A stretch of 8,322 nucleotides of DNA from an uncultured Pleurocapsa sp. (GCA_937884735.1 CAKZYI010000909.1:1-8322); one strand, 5' to 3'. Numbered from the stretch's first letter, positions 1 through 6,347 are shown. The notes: a model not told the origin generated them from the sequence alone. Numbers and translations: made by a program.

Positions 1-593
1 GAAATAATATTATTTTTGATGTGCCTATTTTCGATAATTTTGATAAAGAGCTTTATATCAACACGCATCAAATAATCAAATATTTTGGCTGCACCTTGTC
101 TAATTTTTCTACACTTTCTTAAATCATCAAGATCGTCTAATAACTTTTCTTGTGCTTTTTTTAGTTCGGCATTTCTATTTCTAGTAGTAAACTTAGCACC
201 ACTTATCAAATAAACTCTGCCTCCTTCATTCTTATAATTTTTATGCAGATCCAATGCTAGTAATAACTCAAGGTCCTTATCAATAGGAAACTTGATTACT
301 CTACATCTACCTTGTTCATAACTCCAGTCTGACCAGGATATGTATTGTATATCTCTACTAAATCTTTGTAAGAATAAATGCCCTTTGTAGTTTTTACTAG
401 CTAATTGTTTTTGTTTACCTTCACAATAAGCTAAAGCAAACTGAGGTACTTTTAGCAAATTCTTACTTTCATCTTCCCAATTATTACTAAATAATCTATA
501 TTGTAAAAACCTTAAATATGAAATATCATTTTGACAATTAGGATATATTTTAATTATTTTGTCTCTAAAGTTCCTGGATACCGTATGTCTCAT
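1..593 (-). CDS. Unknown protein, C-terminus cut off by the window edge
   Basis: An uninterrupted reading frame starts at an ATG (591-593) and runs leftward for 197 codons to the window edge without a stop, which is unlikely by chance in DNA this AT-rich. The visible protein begins MRHTVSRNFRDK. It is basic, has tryptophans at residues 39, 87 and 90, a glycine pair in GGRVYLISG (residues 124-132), and a charged, probably helical or coiled stretch at about 140-165 (KKAQEKLLDDLDDL). I do not recognise a family, and there is no signal peptide or membrane segment. It lies 99 nt downstream of a small RHH gene on the same strand and could be its target or partner, but nothing shows this. The start has no clear Shine-Dalgarno site, and an AT-rich TATATTATAG stretch lies immediately upstream. 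I am confident that it codes; its function is unknown. Confidence 0.75.
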   Translation of the reverse strand, partial: MRHTVSRNFRDKIIKIYPNCQNDISYLRFLQYRLFSNNWEDESKNLLKVPQFALAYCEGKQKQLASKNYKGHLFLQRFSRDIQYISWSDWSYEQGRCRVIKFPIDKDLELLLALDLHKNYKNEGGRVYLISGAKFTTRNRNAELKKAQEKLLDDLDDLRKCRKIRQGAAKIFDYLMRVDIKLFIKIIENRHIKNNII

Positions 594-627
594 TTGCTAT
601 AATATAGTTATATTAATCTTTTTTTTA

Positions 628-653
628 GACCCACTTTCATAACAAAAAGTGTC
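628..653. repeat. Imperfect inverted repeat between two leftward genes
   Basis: GACCCACTTT (628-637) faces AAAGTGTC (646-653). The arms pair as GAC plus ACTTT with a two-base bulge and an 8-nt loop. On the minus strand the hairpin is followed by a run of A rather than U, so it is not a convincing terminator for the 693-878 gene. It may be a weak RNA hairpin or a binding site. It sits about 35-60 nt upstream of the start codon of the gene at the left edge. Confidence 0.3.
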
Positions 654-692
654 TATATTTTTATAAACTAAAGTCATAATTAGTTTAGTTAA

Positions 693-878
693 CTATAACT
701 TTCCAAACTTCTCTCTTCGTTGTTTTTTAAGCCATCTATCTTCTACTAAAGCATCATAATAATGAGATACCACACGATTAACAAGTTGAGAAAAACTTGC
801 CTCTGGATCTAACTTCATTAAACGTTCTTTACGGGCATCACTCATATAAATAGTTCTCTGCTTTCTACTGGCTGGCAT
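693..878 (-). CDS. Small ribbon-helix-helix DNA-binding protein (CopG/Arc-like), 61 aa
   Basis: The 61-residue basic protein has the layout of a ribbon-helix-helix regulator. A short beta-strand (RTIYMS, residues 8-13) would pair with a second chain to enter the DNA major groove. It is followed by a helix (about 14-24, ARKERLMKL), a turn (DPEAS) and a second helix (about 28-43, FSQLVNRVVSHYYDAL), with a lysine- and arginine-rich tail. Such proteins act as dimers or higher oligomers at short operator repeats, often repressing their own promoter or controlling plasmid copy number, partition or toxin genes. No toxin-like partner is evident; the next gene leftward is an unknown protein. An AGG lies 11 nt before the ATG, a rather long spacing. 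A TTGACT box at 944-949 on the same strand could be a -35, but no good -10 follows at normal spacing. The family assignment rests on pattern only. Confidence 0.72.
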   Translation of the reverse strand: MPASRKQRTIYMSDARKERLMKLDPEASFSQLVNRVVSHYYDALVEDRWLKKQRREKFGKL

Positions 879-1016
879 AATATTAATTACCTGATTTATA
901 TATGCTACATTAATATCGTATAGAGATAGTATTGGTATTAAATAGTCAATCTCAGTTTTGTTTTACTACAACTACATAATCTCTAAAACTATTTATTTGC
1001 AACAGTTTCAATTTTT

Positions 1017-1039
1017 AGCTCTAAATTGAACTTAGAGTT
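1017..1039. repeat. Short inverted repeat downstream of an RHH gene
   Basis: AGCTCTAA (1017-1024) and TTAGAGTT (1032-1039) form a 7-of-8 dyad with a 7-nt loop, just past the stop codon of the 1058-1231 gene. The core is CTCTAA/TTAGAG. No U-tract follows on the minus strand, so it is at best a weak terminator; it may equally be an operator-like site. Confidence 0.28.
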
Positions 1040-1057
1040 TGGTTATTAAAACGATTA

Positions 1058-1231
1058 CTAATATTTACTATTGTTTGGAAAAAGTAGATGCGGATATTTT
1101 TTTAGGTGAGAACTAATTGCATCTCTAATTACCTGGCAAGAACTTTTATCTTCTTCGATTGCTATTCTCTCTAAAATAGTAATTTTGTTAGTAGGAATGC
1201 GAACTTGTTTTGGTATTGTTTTAAGTTTCAT
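1058..1231 (-). CDS. Very small ribbon-helix-helix protein, 57 aa
   Basis: This short gene begins MKLKTIPKQVRIPTN and ends at a TAG (1058-1060). Its plan matches a ribbon-helix-helix protein: a beta-strand (KQVRIP, residues 8-13), helix 1 (about 14-30, TNKITILERIAIEEDKS), then helix 2 (about 32-45, CQVIRDAISSHLKK), followed by a short tail. The likely role is a dimeric DNA-binding regulator of this element. It points the same way as the RHH gene at 693-878, 179 nt away, but the two are not close paralogues by eye. A plausible promoter lies upstream (1258-1285), with a leader of roughly 20 nt. The Shine-Dalgarno site is weak. It is easily missed because it is under 60 codons, but its coherent fold pattern and good promoter spacing argue that it is real. 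Confidence 0.68.
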   Translation of the reverse strand: MKLKTIPKQVRIPTNKITILERIAIEEDKSSCQVIRDAISSHLKKYPHLLFPNNSKY

Positions 1232-1257
1232 TTTAATATATTTAGTCTTAATTTATT

Positions 1258-1285
1258 ACTATAATTGTAACTTATTAAAATACAA
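1258..1285 (-). promoter_or_regulatory. Candidate promoter for the 57-aa RHH gene
   Basis: On the minus strand, TTGTAT (1280-1285) is followed after 16 nt by TATAGT (1258-1263), a sigma-70-like -35/-10 pair. The -10 box ends 26 nt before the ATG. TTTTGTAT occurs twice close together here, which could also be a binding repeat. Prediction by eye only. Confidence 0.35.
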
Positions 1286-1367
1286 AACAGTATACAAAAA
1301 GACATAGCAAACCCCCACTTATTTATTATTAGTTTGGAGCTATTTAAGAAGCTAGATTGCTTATATT

Positions 1368-1404
1368 TCAATATATTTACTAGGCTAATATCAAAATATA
1401 TTGA
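1368..1404. repeat. Perfect 11-bp inverted repeat upstream of a rightward gene
   Basis: TCAATATATTT (1368-1378) and AAATATATTGA (1394-1404) are exact reverse complements separated by 15 nt. The right arm overlaps a TTGACC box (1401-1406) that could be a -35 for the gene starting at 1435. This layout fits an operator for a dimeric regulator, for example one of the RHH proteins encoded nearby. Confidence 0.5.
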
Positions 1405-1414
1405 CCTACAAAAT
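1405..1414 (+). repeat. Shared element CCTACAAAAT, copy 1
   Basis: First of three exact copies of this 10-mer, all on the plus strand in DNA that precedes plus-strand genes; the others are at 6318-6327 and 6389-6398. Here it is preceded by TTGA and lies 20 nt before the ATG at 1435. Its role is unknown; see the findings. Confidence 0.45.
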
Positions 1415-1434
1415 TACTGTTTTTCTGGTTTCAA

Positions 1435-1770
1435 ATGCTTAGATTAACTAAAAAAAGAAAGCAAGTCCTTCAACTCAAACAAGAACTACTAGATTTAATC
1501 TCAGAGAGAAAATCATCTGAATATTATCCTTCTGAATTTGATAAATATCACATTCATACAACTTGCTATTGGCTTGTCTATTTTAATATCGAATTAACCT
1601 GGGATAATCTATGTAAAGATAATGATTATTATTACAAACTTCCCAGAGATATTAACAAGATCAATTGGAACTACCAGAAAAAGTATGATGTTAAATTATT
1701 TAAGCAATATGCCCAGATGCAGAAAGAGTTCCTAGAGATTGTAAAAGTTATAGAGCCATATTTTATTTAA
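1435..1770 (+). CDS. Unknown protein, 111 aa
   Basis: A rightward gene for a 111-residue protein rich in Lys, Tyr, Asn and Leu, with no recognisable family. The N-terminus (residues about 4-25) is a basic amphipathic helix, KKRKQVLQLKQELLDL, and the C-terminus (about 85-108) is another probable helix, KLFKQYAQMQKEFLEIVKVI. The middle is aromatic-rich (CYWLVYFNIELTW). No signal peptide or membrane span is evident. The ATG at 1435 is the only good start: an upstream in-frame TGA lies at 1402-1404, and no Shine-Dalgarno site precedes it. The gene ends 6 nt before the stop of the convergent gene at 1777-2004. A perfect inverted repeat and the CCTACAAAAT element sit just upstream and may control it. 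The Lys/Tyr/Asn bias follows partly from AT-rich DNA, so coding status is likely but not certain. Confidence 0.58.
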   Translation: MLRLTKKRKQVLQLKQELLDLISERKSSEYYPSEFDKYHIHTTCYWLVYFNIELTWDNLCKDNDYYYKLPRDINKINWNYQKKYDVKLFKQYAQMQKEFLEIVKVIEPYFI

Positions 1771-1776
1771 GACTAA

Positions 1777-2004
1777 TTACTCGTTGAAGAAACTATCGGG
1801 ATAAATAGACATGTCAAAACTATAACTCGCTGCTTCGACTATTAATATTTCATCCCAGTCTGTATTATCTTCATCTGGATACCATTCATGTTTAATCTCC
1901 TGACGTACCTGATCATCAGACACTACTTCACGAAGAAGATCGTCTGCATATTGAATAATATCTTGAATGAATTTGCTATATTGTTCGATTAGTAAAATAT
2001 TCAT
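1777..2004 (-). CDS. Small acidic protein of unknown function, 75 aa
   Basis: A leftward gene for a 75-residue, strongly acidic protein. The first half looks helical (residues 5-40, EQYSKFIQDIIQYADDLLREVV). It is followed by an acidic turn (YPDEDNTDWDE, about 42-52) and a hydrophobic strand (ILIVEAASYSF). I recognise no family. Small acidic proteins on mobile elements are often DNA mimics, antitoxins or inhibitors of host proteins, but nothing specific is visible here. The start ATG (2002-2004) has no Shine-Dalgarno site; the leader is AT-rich, with TATATATA runs just upstream. It converges with the 1435-1770 gene, leaving no room for a separate terminator. It lies downstream of the polymerase gene on the same strand, 321 nt away, so read-through could reach it. 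Confidence 0.65.
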   Translation of the reverse strand: MNILLIEQYSKFIQDIIQYADDLLREVVSDDQVRQEIKHEWYPDEDNTDWDEILIVEAASYSFDMSIYPDSFFNE

Positions 2005-2325
2005 AGGGTATAAAAATAGTTAAGTGTATATATATAAATATCCAAAACCCAAAGGGTATAACTTAGGGGAAGGATAGGGATTCGTCCTTTTAAATATCAC
2101 GTCTTAAATCAAAGTTCCGTTATTAGTACTCATATACAACTAACAAAGCAATGAAGCTTCTATTAATTAGAGTTCTAATAACTTCTGATACTGTTAATTC
2201 CCTTAGAAGTGAATCTACAAGGAAGTACCAATTGATTTATTCTGCGATCAAAAGGATTAATGATTAATCTTGAGATGTAAATTACTTTATTAGTTAGAGA
2301 TAGAAACTATACAATAATACGTCTG
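2005..2325. other. Gene-poor stretch downstream of the polymerase gene
   Basis: This stretch holds no convincing gene. It contains an AT-alternating run (about 2024-2040), a small hairpin AAGGA/TCCTT (2070-2074 with 2085-2089), a 15-bp dyad at 2255-2269, and separated ACTTCT/AGAAGT arms near 2180-2212. None is followed by a proper U-tract in the leftward direction, so I see no strong terminator for the polymerase gene. A 38-codon plus-strand frame at 2151-2267 lacks a ribosome binding site. Confidence 0.4.
2255..2269. repeat. 15-bp dyad GATTAAT-g-ATTAATC
   Basis: An exact 7-bp inverted repeat around a single central base, about 57 nt beyond the stop of the polymerase gene. On the minus strand it is followed by CCTTTT, so a weak terminator is possible, but the stem is almost all A-T. 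A protein-binding site is the alternative. Confidence 0.35.
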
Positions 2326-5300
2326 CTAGACTACAAGACCGCTATTAACAAATTGTTGCCAAGCAGTCATCGCATCAGCAAAAGGATGATCCGTATCAAT
2401 CATTTCTACAGAGATGCTGCTGAAGATACCGTTAATATTATGCTCACTGTTCAAATGGCCTTTGGTTAGAGTTCTGAACAAACCATTGTTTAAAGCTTCA
2501 ACTTTAATTTGTTGGCTTTCACTTGTACCAAACTTAAGTTCAACATCTCCAAAGTGTTTACATAGCTCGGTTCTAGACTGAACTATACTTTGTGCGCAGA
2601 ATTTAGAGGCATAGAACCAAGGGTTTTTATTACCTCCTTTATTCTTACGGGTTAACAAACCATTAGAGCTAACTTTAGTCTTACCAAGCCTTTCGAGTGC
2701 GGATTTAGTTAATTTAGCAAACTGATCTTCATTACCAGCAGAAAAACCAGCAAGACCAAACTCCTCATAGAAGACAAAGGAACTAGCTTTAAAAGCTACT
2801 ATCTCAGCATGAGAAAACCCTTTAAACCCTTGCTTATGAAATTTAGTGGTAAAACTATTAAAGGCATTAAACATCAGGCTATAACCCTGTCCTACACGCA
2901 CTGTATAGTGGTTAGCTACAGCTTCGGCTAGTTCAATAATGTCAGGATCGGAATCTCCCACTACATCTCGAACATCAGCACCAAAGTTCTCACGGGGTTT
3001 GATTATTCCTGCAAATAGATCTCCTGCACCAAAGGTTTGCATTGCTTCTACAGCAATCTCTTTACCTACAAGTGGATGATTCATCATTGAGGCAATAGAG
3101 TTTCTAACCTCATCACCACGTTCCCCTTCTGTGTCTACACTACTAATACGGACTTGCTTTAGAGGTACTATCCATAAGGTGTCACCATCATTATCAGTTT
3201 GGCTACTCCAAGCTAATACAGAAGGAGATACAGCACAGGTGAAGTTACCACAGGCTTTATCATTAAAGCGGATAATAGCAGGGGTTAAATCAACCACAGG
3301 GTTTCTATAGAACAGAACTACATCACCATCTTTGATTTGTTTAACCGTCTTACCGTTCTTATCAACAGTTCCTTTTACTAGTGGATTATTGCTGTTAAGC
3401 CAAATTACAGGAACTTCCACATCATTCACTGATTCATAGCCAGCTTGGGAGTTGGCTAATACCTTCATACCGTGTGTGGTGAATAAAGGAGAACCCTTCA
3501 CAAACGCTTTCTCACGGCTATTTACGTCGTCCTTCCAGCACTCTAAGCTAGAGCCTAAACGAAAAGCATATTCAGCAATCAGATGGGGACAAGAGGATTT
3601 ATCTGCTACTAGAGATAAGAAAGCATGGACTTCTACTACTTTGTTGTCAGTTGAGAAACCAGTTTTATTAAAGTGAGATAACACTGTTAATAGACGAGCA
3701 GGGATTGTTACCTTCCACTTACGAGAACCATTAACCGAACCTTCTACAGCAAAGCCATGAGGATATTTATCTCCTAGCTGCTTTAATAAATCACGACTAG
3801 AGCTTTTAACTAGATTAGATAGAACATCACGCAATGCCTTAGCCTGACATTCTCTGTTTAGATTGAAACGAGCATCAACATGATTTTTACCAGCCAGTTT
3901 GAGGGATTTAACTAATTTGCTGTTATGCTCGGTTACTTTCTTTAGTCCATCACAGGGGAATGTGGTTAGATAAGCACTAGCATTGGCAGCTAGACGACGA
4001 TTGACACTTAGGTTCTCAGGAACAGAACTTAATTCAATAGCGAATACTAGAGGAGCGATATATCCTTTAGCTTTATAGTTCAATTGAACTAAGTTATTGT
4101 CTAACTTAGTTTCTTCAACGCTATTAAAAGCATCAGGATTAGAAGTTTTGAATGCTTCTAGGTCTTGGCTAGAAACAATCTGTTCTACGTCATATTCTTC
4201 AGTCATTGCTGCAATATCTTTTCCAACAGTTTCTAGATTAACTAAATCACCTAGAACCCATTTACCGTTACTGTCTTCTTCTACATAGCGCAGTTCTCCA
4301 TTTTGAGTCCAAGCAATTCTCTGTCCTTCATTGTTTGCCCAACCTCTTAAACTAACAGCCTTCTCATTCTTGACTGAATTGTGATTGAGGATGAATCTAG
4401 CATCTACAGATTCGCCATTGACATTAAGAACAACATAATCATCATTACGGGTGGTCATTCCCTTTATCCACTGTCCTCTTAGTTTGGCGTTATAGTCTTC
4501 AAACTCAGCTTTAGTGTGGATTTCTACTACTAAGCTACGGCATTCGGTGTTAATAAATGCTCCCTTTCTCACAGACTTAATTTTATGAACTCTGACAGGA
4601 AAGGTGTTGAAGTTAGAGATTATAGCTTGCCCTTTAAACTCAATTACTTCTCCTGGTTGCAGCACAGTCTCATTAAGTTCGTGTGCTTTCATTTCAGCTT
4701 TTACATCTTCAATGACCACTTGAACTTGTGCTGCACGATTATTGGTTAGAGACAGTGATTTAACTTTCTTCTCTACCTCAGCTTGATATTCAGGATTACC
4801 AGTGAATAATAATTCTAAGTTAATTCCACCACGAAGCAGTTTATTAGCTACATAGTTGATGGGTTCTCTATTTACTATGCCAGCATCACCTACGGCTAAT
4901 GATAAGAGTGGGTCATTTAATAACAAACTATAGTCAGCTAACCCATAGGATACGGCAAATTTACCATCATGAAGTTCCGCTACCAGAGCATCTTCATGAA
5001 CTATAGGAAGTTCTGCAGCAATATGATTGAGCATGGTTTCTCTGTTAAGCTGTTTCTCTGGTTTATCAGCTTTCACAATAGATTTAGTTCCATCTACAGA
5101 ACGTCCGCTAACTACTACAGCATCACTAACCTTGGCTCTTTTCTTGTTGGTTTTATCAGGAAGAGCGAAACCCCACTGCTTAGTTGCTGTTTCTAGACAA
5201 CCTTCTACCCATAAGCCTTTACCCATTAAGCCATTGGACTTAATCTCAAAGCCAACAACATCATAGTTTCTCAATACTTGTTGAGCGTCGCGAGTGTTAT

Positions 5301-5682
5301 CTGTTTCTGGTTGGATACTGGATAAGTTATAGGATGTTGTGTCTCGTTCATCTACTTCCCAGTTACTAATAAGCACTGTGCCTACAAGTTCATTAAGGAA
5401 GTTAATCGCACTGTTGGCTTGCTTGAAGCTATTAACTGTTTTCATCATTAGCTTCATTGTCTCCTCTACAGATATAACTTGAGTTTGATACTCATATTCA
5501 AAACCACTAGAGCCGTAATCTGAATAAACTTTACGGACAGCGATTAGTCTTTCGTTTAGTTTGAATACACGATTACGCCAATCAACAGTGTTAGCGTCAA
5601 AGTCAAATGTTATTTCAATATTTCTCTCTGCATTTGGATTACCAAAGCTAGGAAAGTTTAGATTAATAATCTGAGTTCTCAT
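2326..5682 (-). CDS. Putative single-chain two-barrel (double-psi beta-barrel) RNA polymerase, 1118 aa
   Basis: The 1118-residue protein carries marks of both catalytic barrels of cellular-type RNA polymerases. Beta-like barrel: K400-L-R-G-Q-W-I-K407-G resembles the bacterial beta motif K-M-A-G-R-H-G-N-K-G with its two catalytic lysines. It is followed, at about the bacterial spacing, by G423-x-x-V-D and I-L-N433-x-x-x-V437, like beta's G-x-P-V-D-I-V-L-N-P-x-G-V. Beta'-like barrel: V-V-L-F-Y-R793-N-P795, then T-D830-N-D832-G-D834-T-L-W-I-V-P-L, matches beta' N-R-A-P and N-A-D-F-D-G-D...V-P-L. The R-to-first-D spacing is 37 residues, against 35 in E. coli. The three aspartates would bind the catalytic magnesium. 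This plan, beta-like before beta'-like in one chain, is that of YonO and QDE-1. Residues 1-340 and 560-720 match nothing I know, and I could not place a bridge helix or trigger loop with confidence. AGGAG lies 10 nt before the ATG. The substrate (DNA or RNA template, transcription or priming) is inference. Confidence 0.82.
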   Translation of the reverse strand: MRTQIINLNFPSFGNPNAERNIEITFDFDANTVDWRNRVFKLNERLIAVRKVYSDYGSSGFEYEYQTQVISVEETMKLMMKTVNSFKQANSAINFLNELVGTVLISNWEVDERDTTSYNLSSIQPETDNTRDAQQVLRNYDVVGFEIKSNGLMGKGLWVEGCLETATKQWGFALPDKTNKKRAKVSDAVVVSGRSVDGTKSIVKADKPEKQLNRETMLNHIAAELPIVHEDALVAELHDGKFAVSYGLADYSLLLNDPLLSLAVGDAGIVNREPINYVANKLLRGGINLELLFTGNPEYQAEVEKKVKSLSLTNNRAAQVQVVIEDVKAEMKAHELNETVLQPGEVIEFKGQAIISNFNTFPVRVHKIKSVRKGAFINTECRSLVVEIHTKAEFEDYNAKLRGQWIKGMTTRNDDYVVLNVNGESVDARFILNHNSVKNEKAVSLRGWANNEGQRIAWTQNGELRYVEEDSNGKWVLGDLVNLETVGKDIAAMTEEYDVEQIVSSQDLEAFKTSNPDAFNSVEETKLDNNLVQLNYKAKGYIAPLVFAIELSSVPENLSVNRRLAANASAYLTTFPCDGLKKVTEHNSKLVKSLKLAGKNHVDARFNLNRECQAKALRDVLSNLVKSSSRDLLKQLGDKYPHGFAVEGSVNGSRKWKVTIPARLLTVLSHFNKTGFSTDNKVVEVHAFLSLVADKSSCPHLIAEYAFRLGSSLECWKDDVNSREKAFVKGSPLFTTHGMKVLANSQAGYESVNDVEVPVIWLNSNNPLVKGTVDKNGKTVKQIKDGDVVLFYRNPVVDLTPAIIRFNDKACGNFTCAVSPSVLAWSSQTDNDGDTLWIVPLKQVRISSVDTEGERGDEVRNSIASMMNHPLVGKEIAVEAMQTFGAGDLFAGIIKPRENFGADVRDVVGDSDPDIIELAEAVANHYTVRVGQGYSLMFNAFNSFTTKFHKQGFKGFSHAEIVAFKASSFVFYEEFGLAGFSAGNEDQFAKLTKSALERLGKTKVSSNGLLTRKNKGGNKNPWFYASKFCAQSIVQSRTELCKHFGDVELKFGTSESQQIKVEALNNGLFRTLTKGHLNSEHNINGIFSSISVEMIDTDHPFADAMTAWQQFVNSGLVV

Positions 5683-5692
5683 AATTGTTTGT

Positions 5693-5697
5693 CTCCT
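5693..5697 (-). promoter_or_regulatory. Ribosome binding site of the polymerase gene
   Basis: AGGAG on the minus strand, 10 nt before the ATG at 5680-5682. It is the clearest Shine-Dalgarno site in the window and supports this start codon; most other genes here have weak or no such site. Confidence 0.6.
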
Positions 5698-5720
5698 ATT
5701 TGATTTAATTGAATAAACTC

Positions 5721-5751
5721 AAAAAAAGGGTCGCCCAATTAAGGACAACCC
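5721..5751 (-). terminator. Intrinsic terminator or attenuator in the leader of the polymerase gene
   Basis: Read on the minus strand, GGGTTGTCC (5743-5751) pairs with GGGCGACCC (5728-5736) over nine base pairs, two of them G-U, around a six-base TTAATT loop, directly followed by seven U (5721-5727). This is a textbook rho-independent terminator. It ends only 38 nt before the polymerase start codon, leaving little room for a separate promoter in between. It may end the transcript of the 5881-6120 gene, act as an attenuator of the polymerase gene, or both. Confidence 0.8.
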
Positions 5752-5880
5752 CTATCTATTTAGAAATTAAAAAATATACTAATGTAAGTTCAATCTATTT
5801 TTTTTAAAGCTTCATGTCTCTCATATAATATTTCTAAGCTATGGCAATAGAAATATAATGATTTTATTAGACCAATTTTC

Positions 5881-6120
5881 TTAATCAGCTTCAAAGTTGT
5901 ATTCTCTATAGTTGGTATTGAACGGCATTGAATAGATACACAAATCATTTTCAAGATTCTTGATAACAGCCAAGCCATCTTGTGCTTGTTTTTTCCAAAC
6001 TTCTTTATCTTGTTCATTAGTTGAATTTAAATACTTGTCAATACAATTCTTATAGCTTTCACTTGATTCATTGTATGCAATTAATGCTTCTTGAGGTGTT
6101 AAATGTGTATAGTTAATCAT
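5881..6120 (-). CDS. Small acidic protein of unknown function, 79 aa
   Basis: A leftward gene for an acidic, probably mostly helical protein beginning MINYTHLTPQEAL. The first two thirds (residues about 8-62) look like two helices: PQEALIAYNESSESYKNC, then EQDKEVWKKQAQDGLAVIKNLEN. The tail is polar and aromatic (NTNYREYNFEAD). I recognise no family. I chose the ATG at 6118-6120, preceded by GAAG at short spacing; an in-frame TTG at 6145-6147 would add nine residues and cannot be excluded. A strong-looking promoter (6189-6219) lies upstream. Downstream, an intrinsic terminator (5721-5751) separates it from the polymerase gene, so read-through could make it the first gene of a polymerase operon. 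Its position suggests a regulator or accessory of the polymerase, but nothing in the sequence proves that. Confidence 0.66.
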   Translation of the reverse strand: MINYTHLTPQEALIAYNESSESYKNCIDKYLNSTNEQDKEVWKKQAQDGLAVIKNLENDLCIYSMPFNTNYREYNFEAD

Positions 6121-6188
6121 TTCTTCGCTATTATCTATTGAAATCAAATAATAATCTTGCTTTTGATTTTTCGCAACATACTAGGGGG

Positions 6189-6219
6189 ACTATACATATC
6201 TAGAATTAGCTCTTGTCAA
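6189..6219 (-). promoter_or_regulatory. Candidate promoter for the leftward 79-aa gene
   Basis: On the minus strand a perfect TTGACA (6214-6219) is followed after 19 nt by TATAGT (6189-6194). The spacing is 2 nt longer than optimal; TGTATA at 17 nt is a poorer alternative. The leader to the ATG at 6120 would be about 60 nt. By read-through past 5721-5751 it could also serve the polymerase gene. Confidence 0.42.
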
Positions 6220-6230
6220 ACTCAAATCAA

Positions 6231-6248
6231 TTTTAAAGCTCTTAGTGC
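6231..6248 (+). repeat. Imperfect direct repeat, copy A
   Basis: TTTTAAAGCTCTTAGTGC matches copy B at 6330-6347 in 16 of 18 positions, 99 bp away, with both followed by a T-rich run. The core CTTAGTGC is exact. It could be an iteron-like or regulator-binding repeat; only two copies are seen. Confidence 0.42.
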
Positions 6249-6256
6249 ATTTTTTA

Positions 6257-6275
6257 TTTGGAAATCATTTCCAAA
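6257..6275. repeat. 19-bp perfect dyad TTTGGAAAT-c-ATTTCCAAA
   Basis: Nine-base arms are exact reverse complements around a single central C. The one-base centre makes a protein-bound operator or partition-type site more likely than an RNA hairpin. It lies 38 bp upstream of the leftward -35 box (6214-6219) and roughly midway between the two direct repeats. Confidence 0.6.
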
Positions 6276-6317
6276 CCGTATATATAGGAAAAGTTTAAAA
6301 AGTGAAATCCAAAAATA

Positions 6318-6327
6318 CCTACAAAAT
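6318..6327 (+). repeat. Shared element CCTACAAAAT, copy 2
   Basis: Second exact copy, here within AAAAATACCTACAAAAT, which closely resembles the context of copy 3 (AAAAATTGCCTACAAAAT). Confidence 0.45.
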
Positions 6328-6329
6328 AT

Positions 6330-6347
6330 TTTTAATGCCCTTAGTGC
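6330..6347 (+). repeat. Imperfect direct repeat, copy B
   Basis: TTTTAATGCCCTTAGTGC, the partner of copy A at 6231-6248; it differs at two of 18 positions. Confidence 0.42.

Noticed and set aside
693..1231. A toxin-antitoxin pair
   Set aside because: The RHH proteins could be antitoxins, but no adjacent gene resembles a known toxin family and the spacing (179 nt) is unlike a coupled pair.
2046..2090. Small hairpins (ACCC/GGGT and AAGGA/TCCTT) considered as a terminator for the polymerase gene
   Set aside because: The stems are only four or five base pairs and there is no adequate U-tract; they also lie more than 230 nt past the stop codon.
2151..2267. A 38-codon rightward frame beginning MKLLLIRVLITSD
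   Set aside because: It has an ATG, but no Shine-Dalgarno site, no promoter and no overlap with another gene; at this length it is expected by chance.
3452..5266. Several short plus-strand open frames opposite the polymerase gene
   Set aside because: They lie entirely antisense to a long coding frame with convincing motifs and show no features of their own.
2326..5682. The large gene as a displaced host RNA polymerase subunit
   Set aside because: Cyanobacterial polymerase has separate beta, gamma and beta' chains. Here both catalytic signatures are in one chain of modest length, and the surrounding sequence does not resemble host subunits.
5790..6017. A 75-codon leftward open frame overlapping the 79-aa gene
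   Set aside because: It is a basic, Lys/Ile-rich product of an alternative frame with an internal start, covered by the more protein-like acidic frame; it also ends in non-coding leader sequence.
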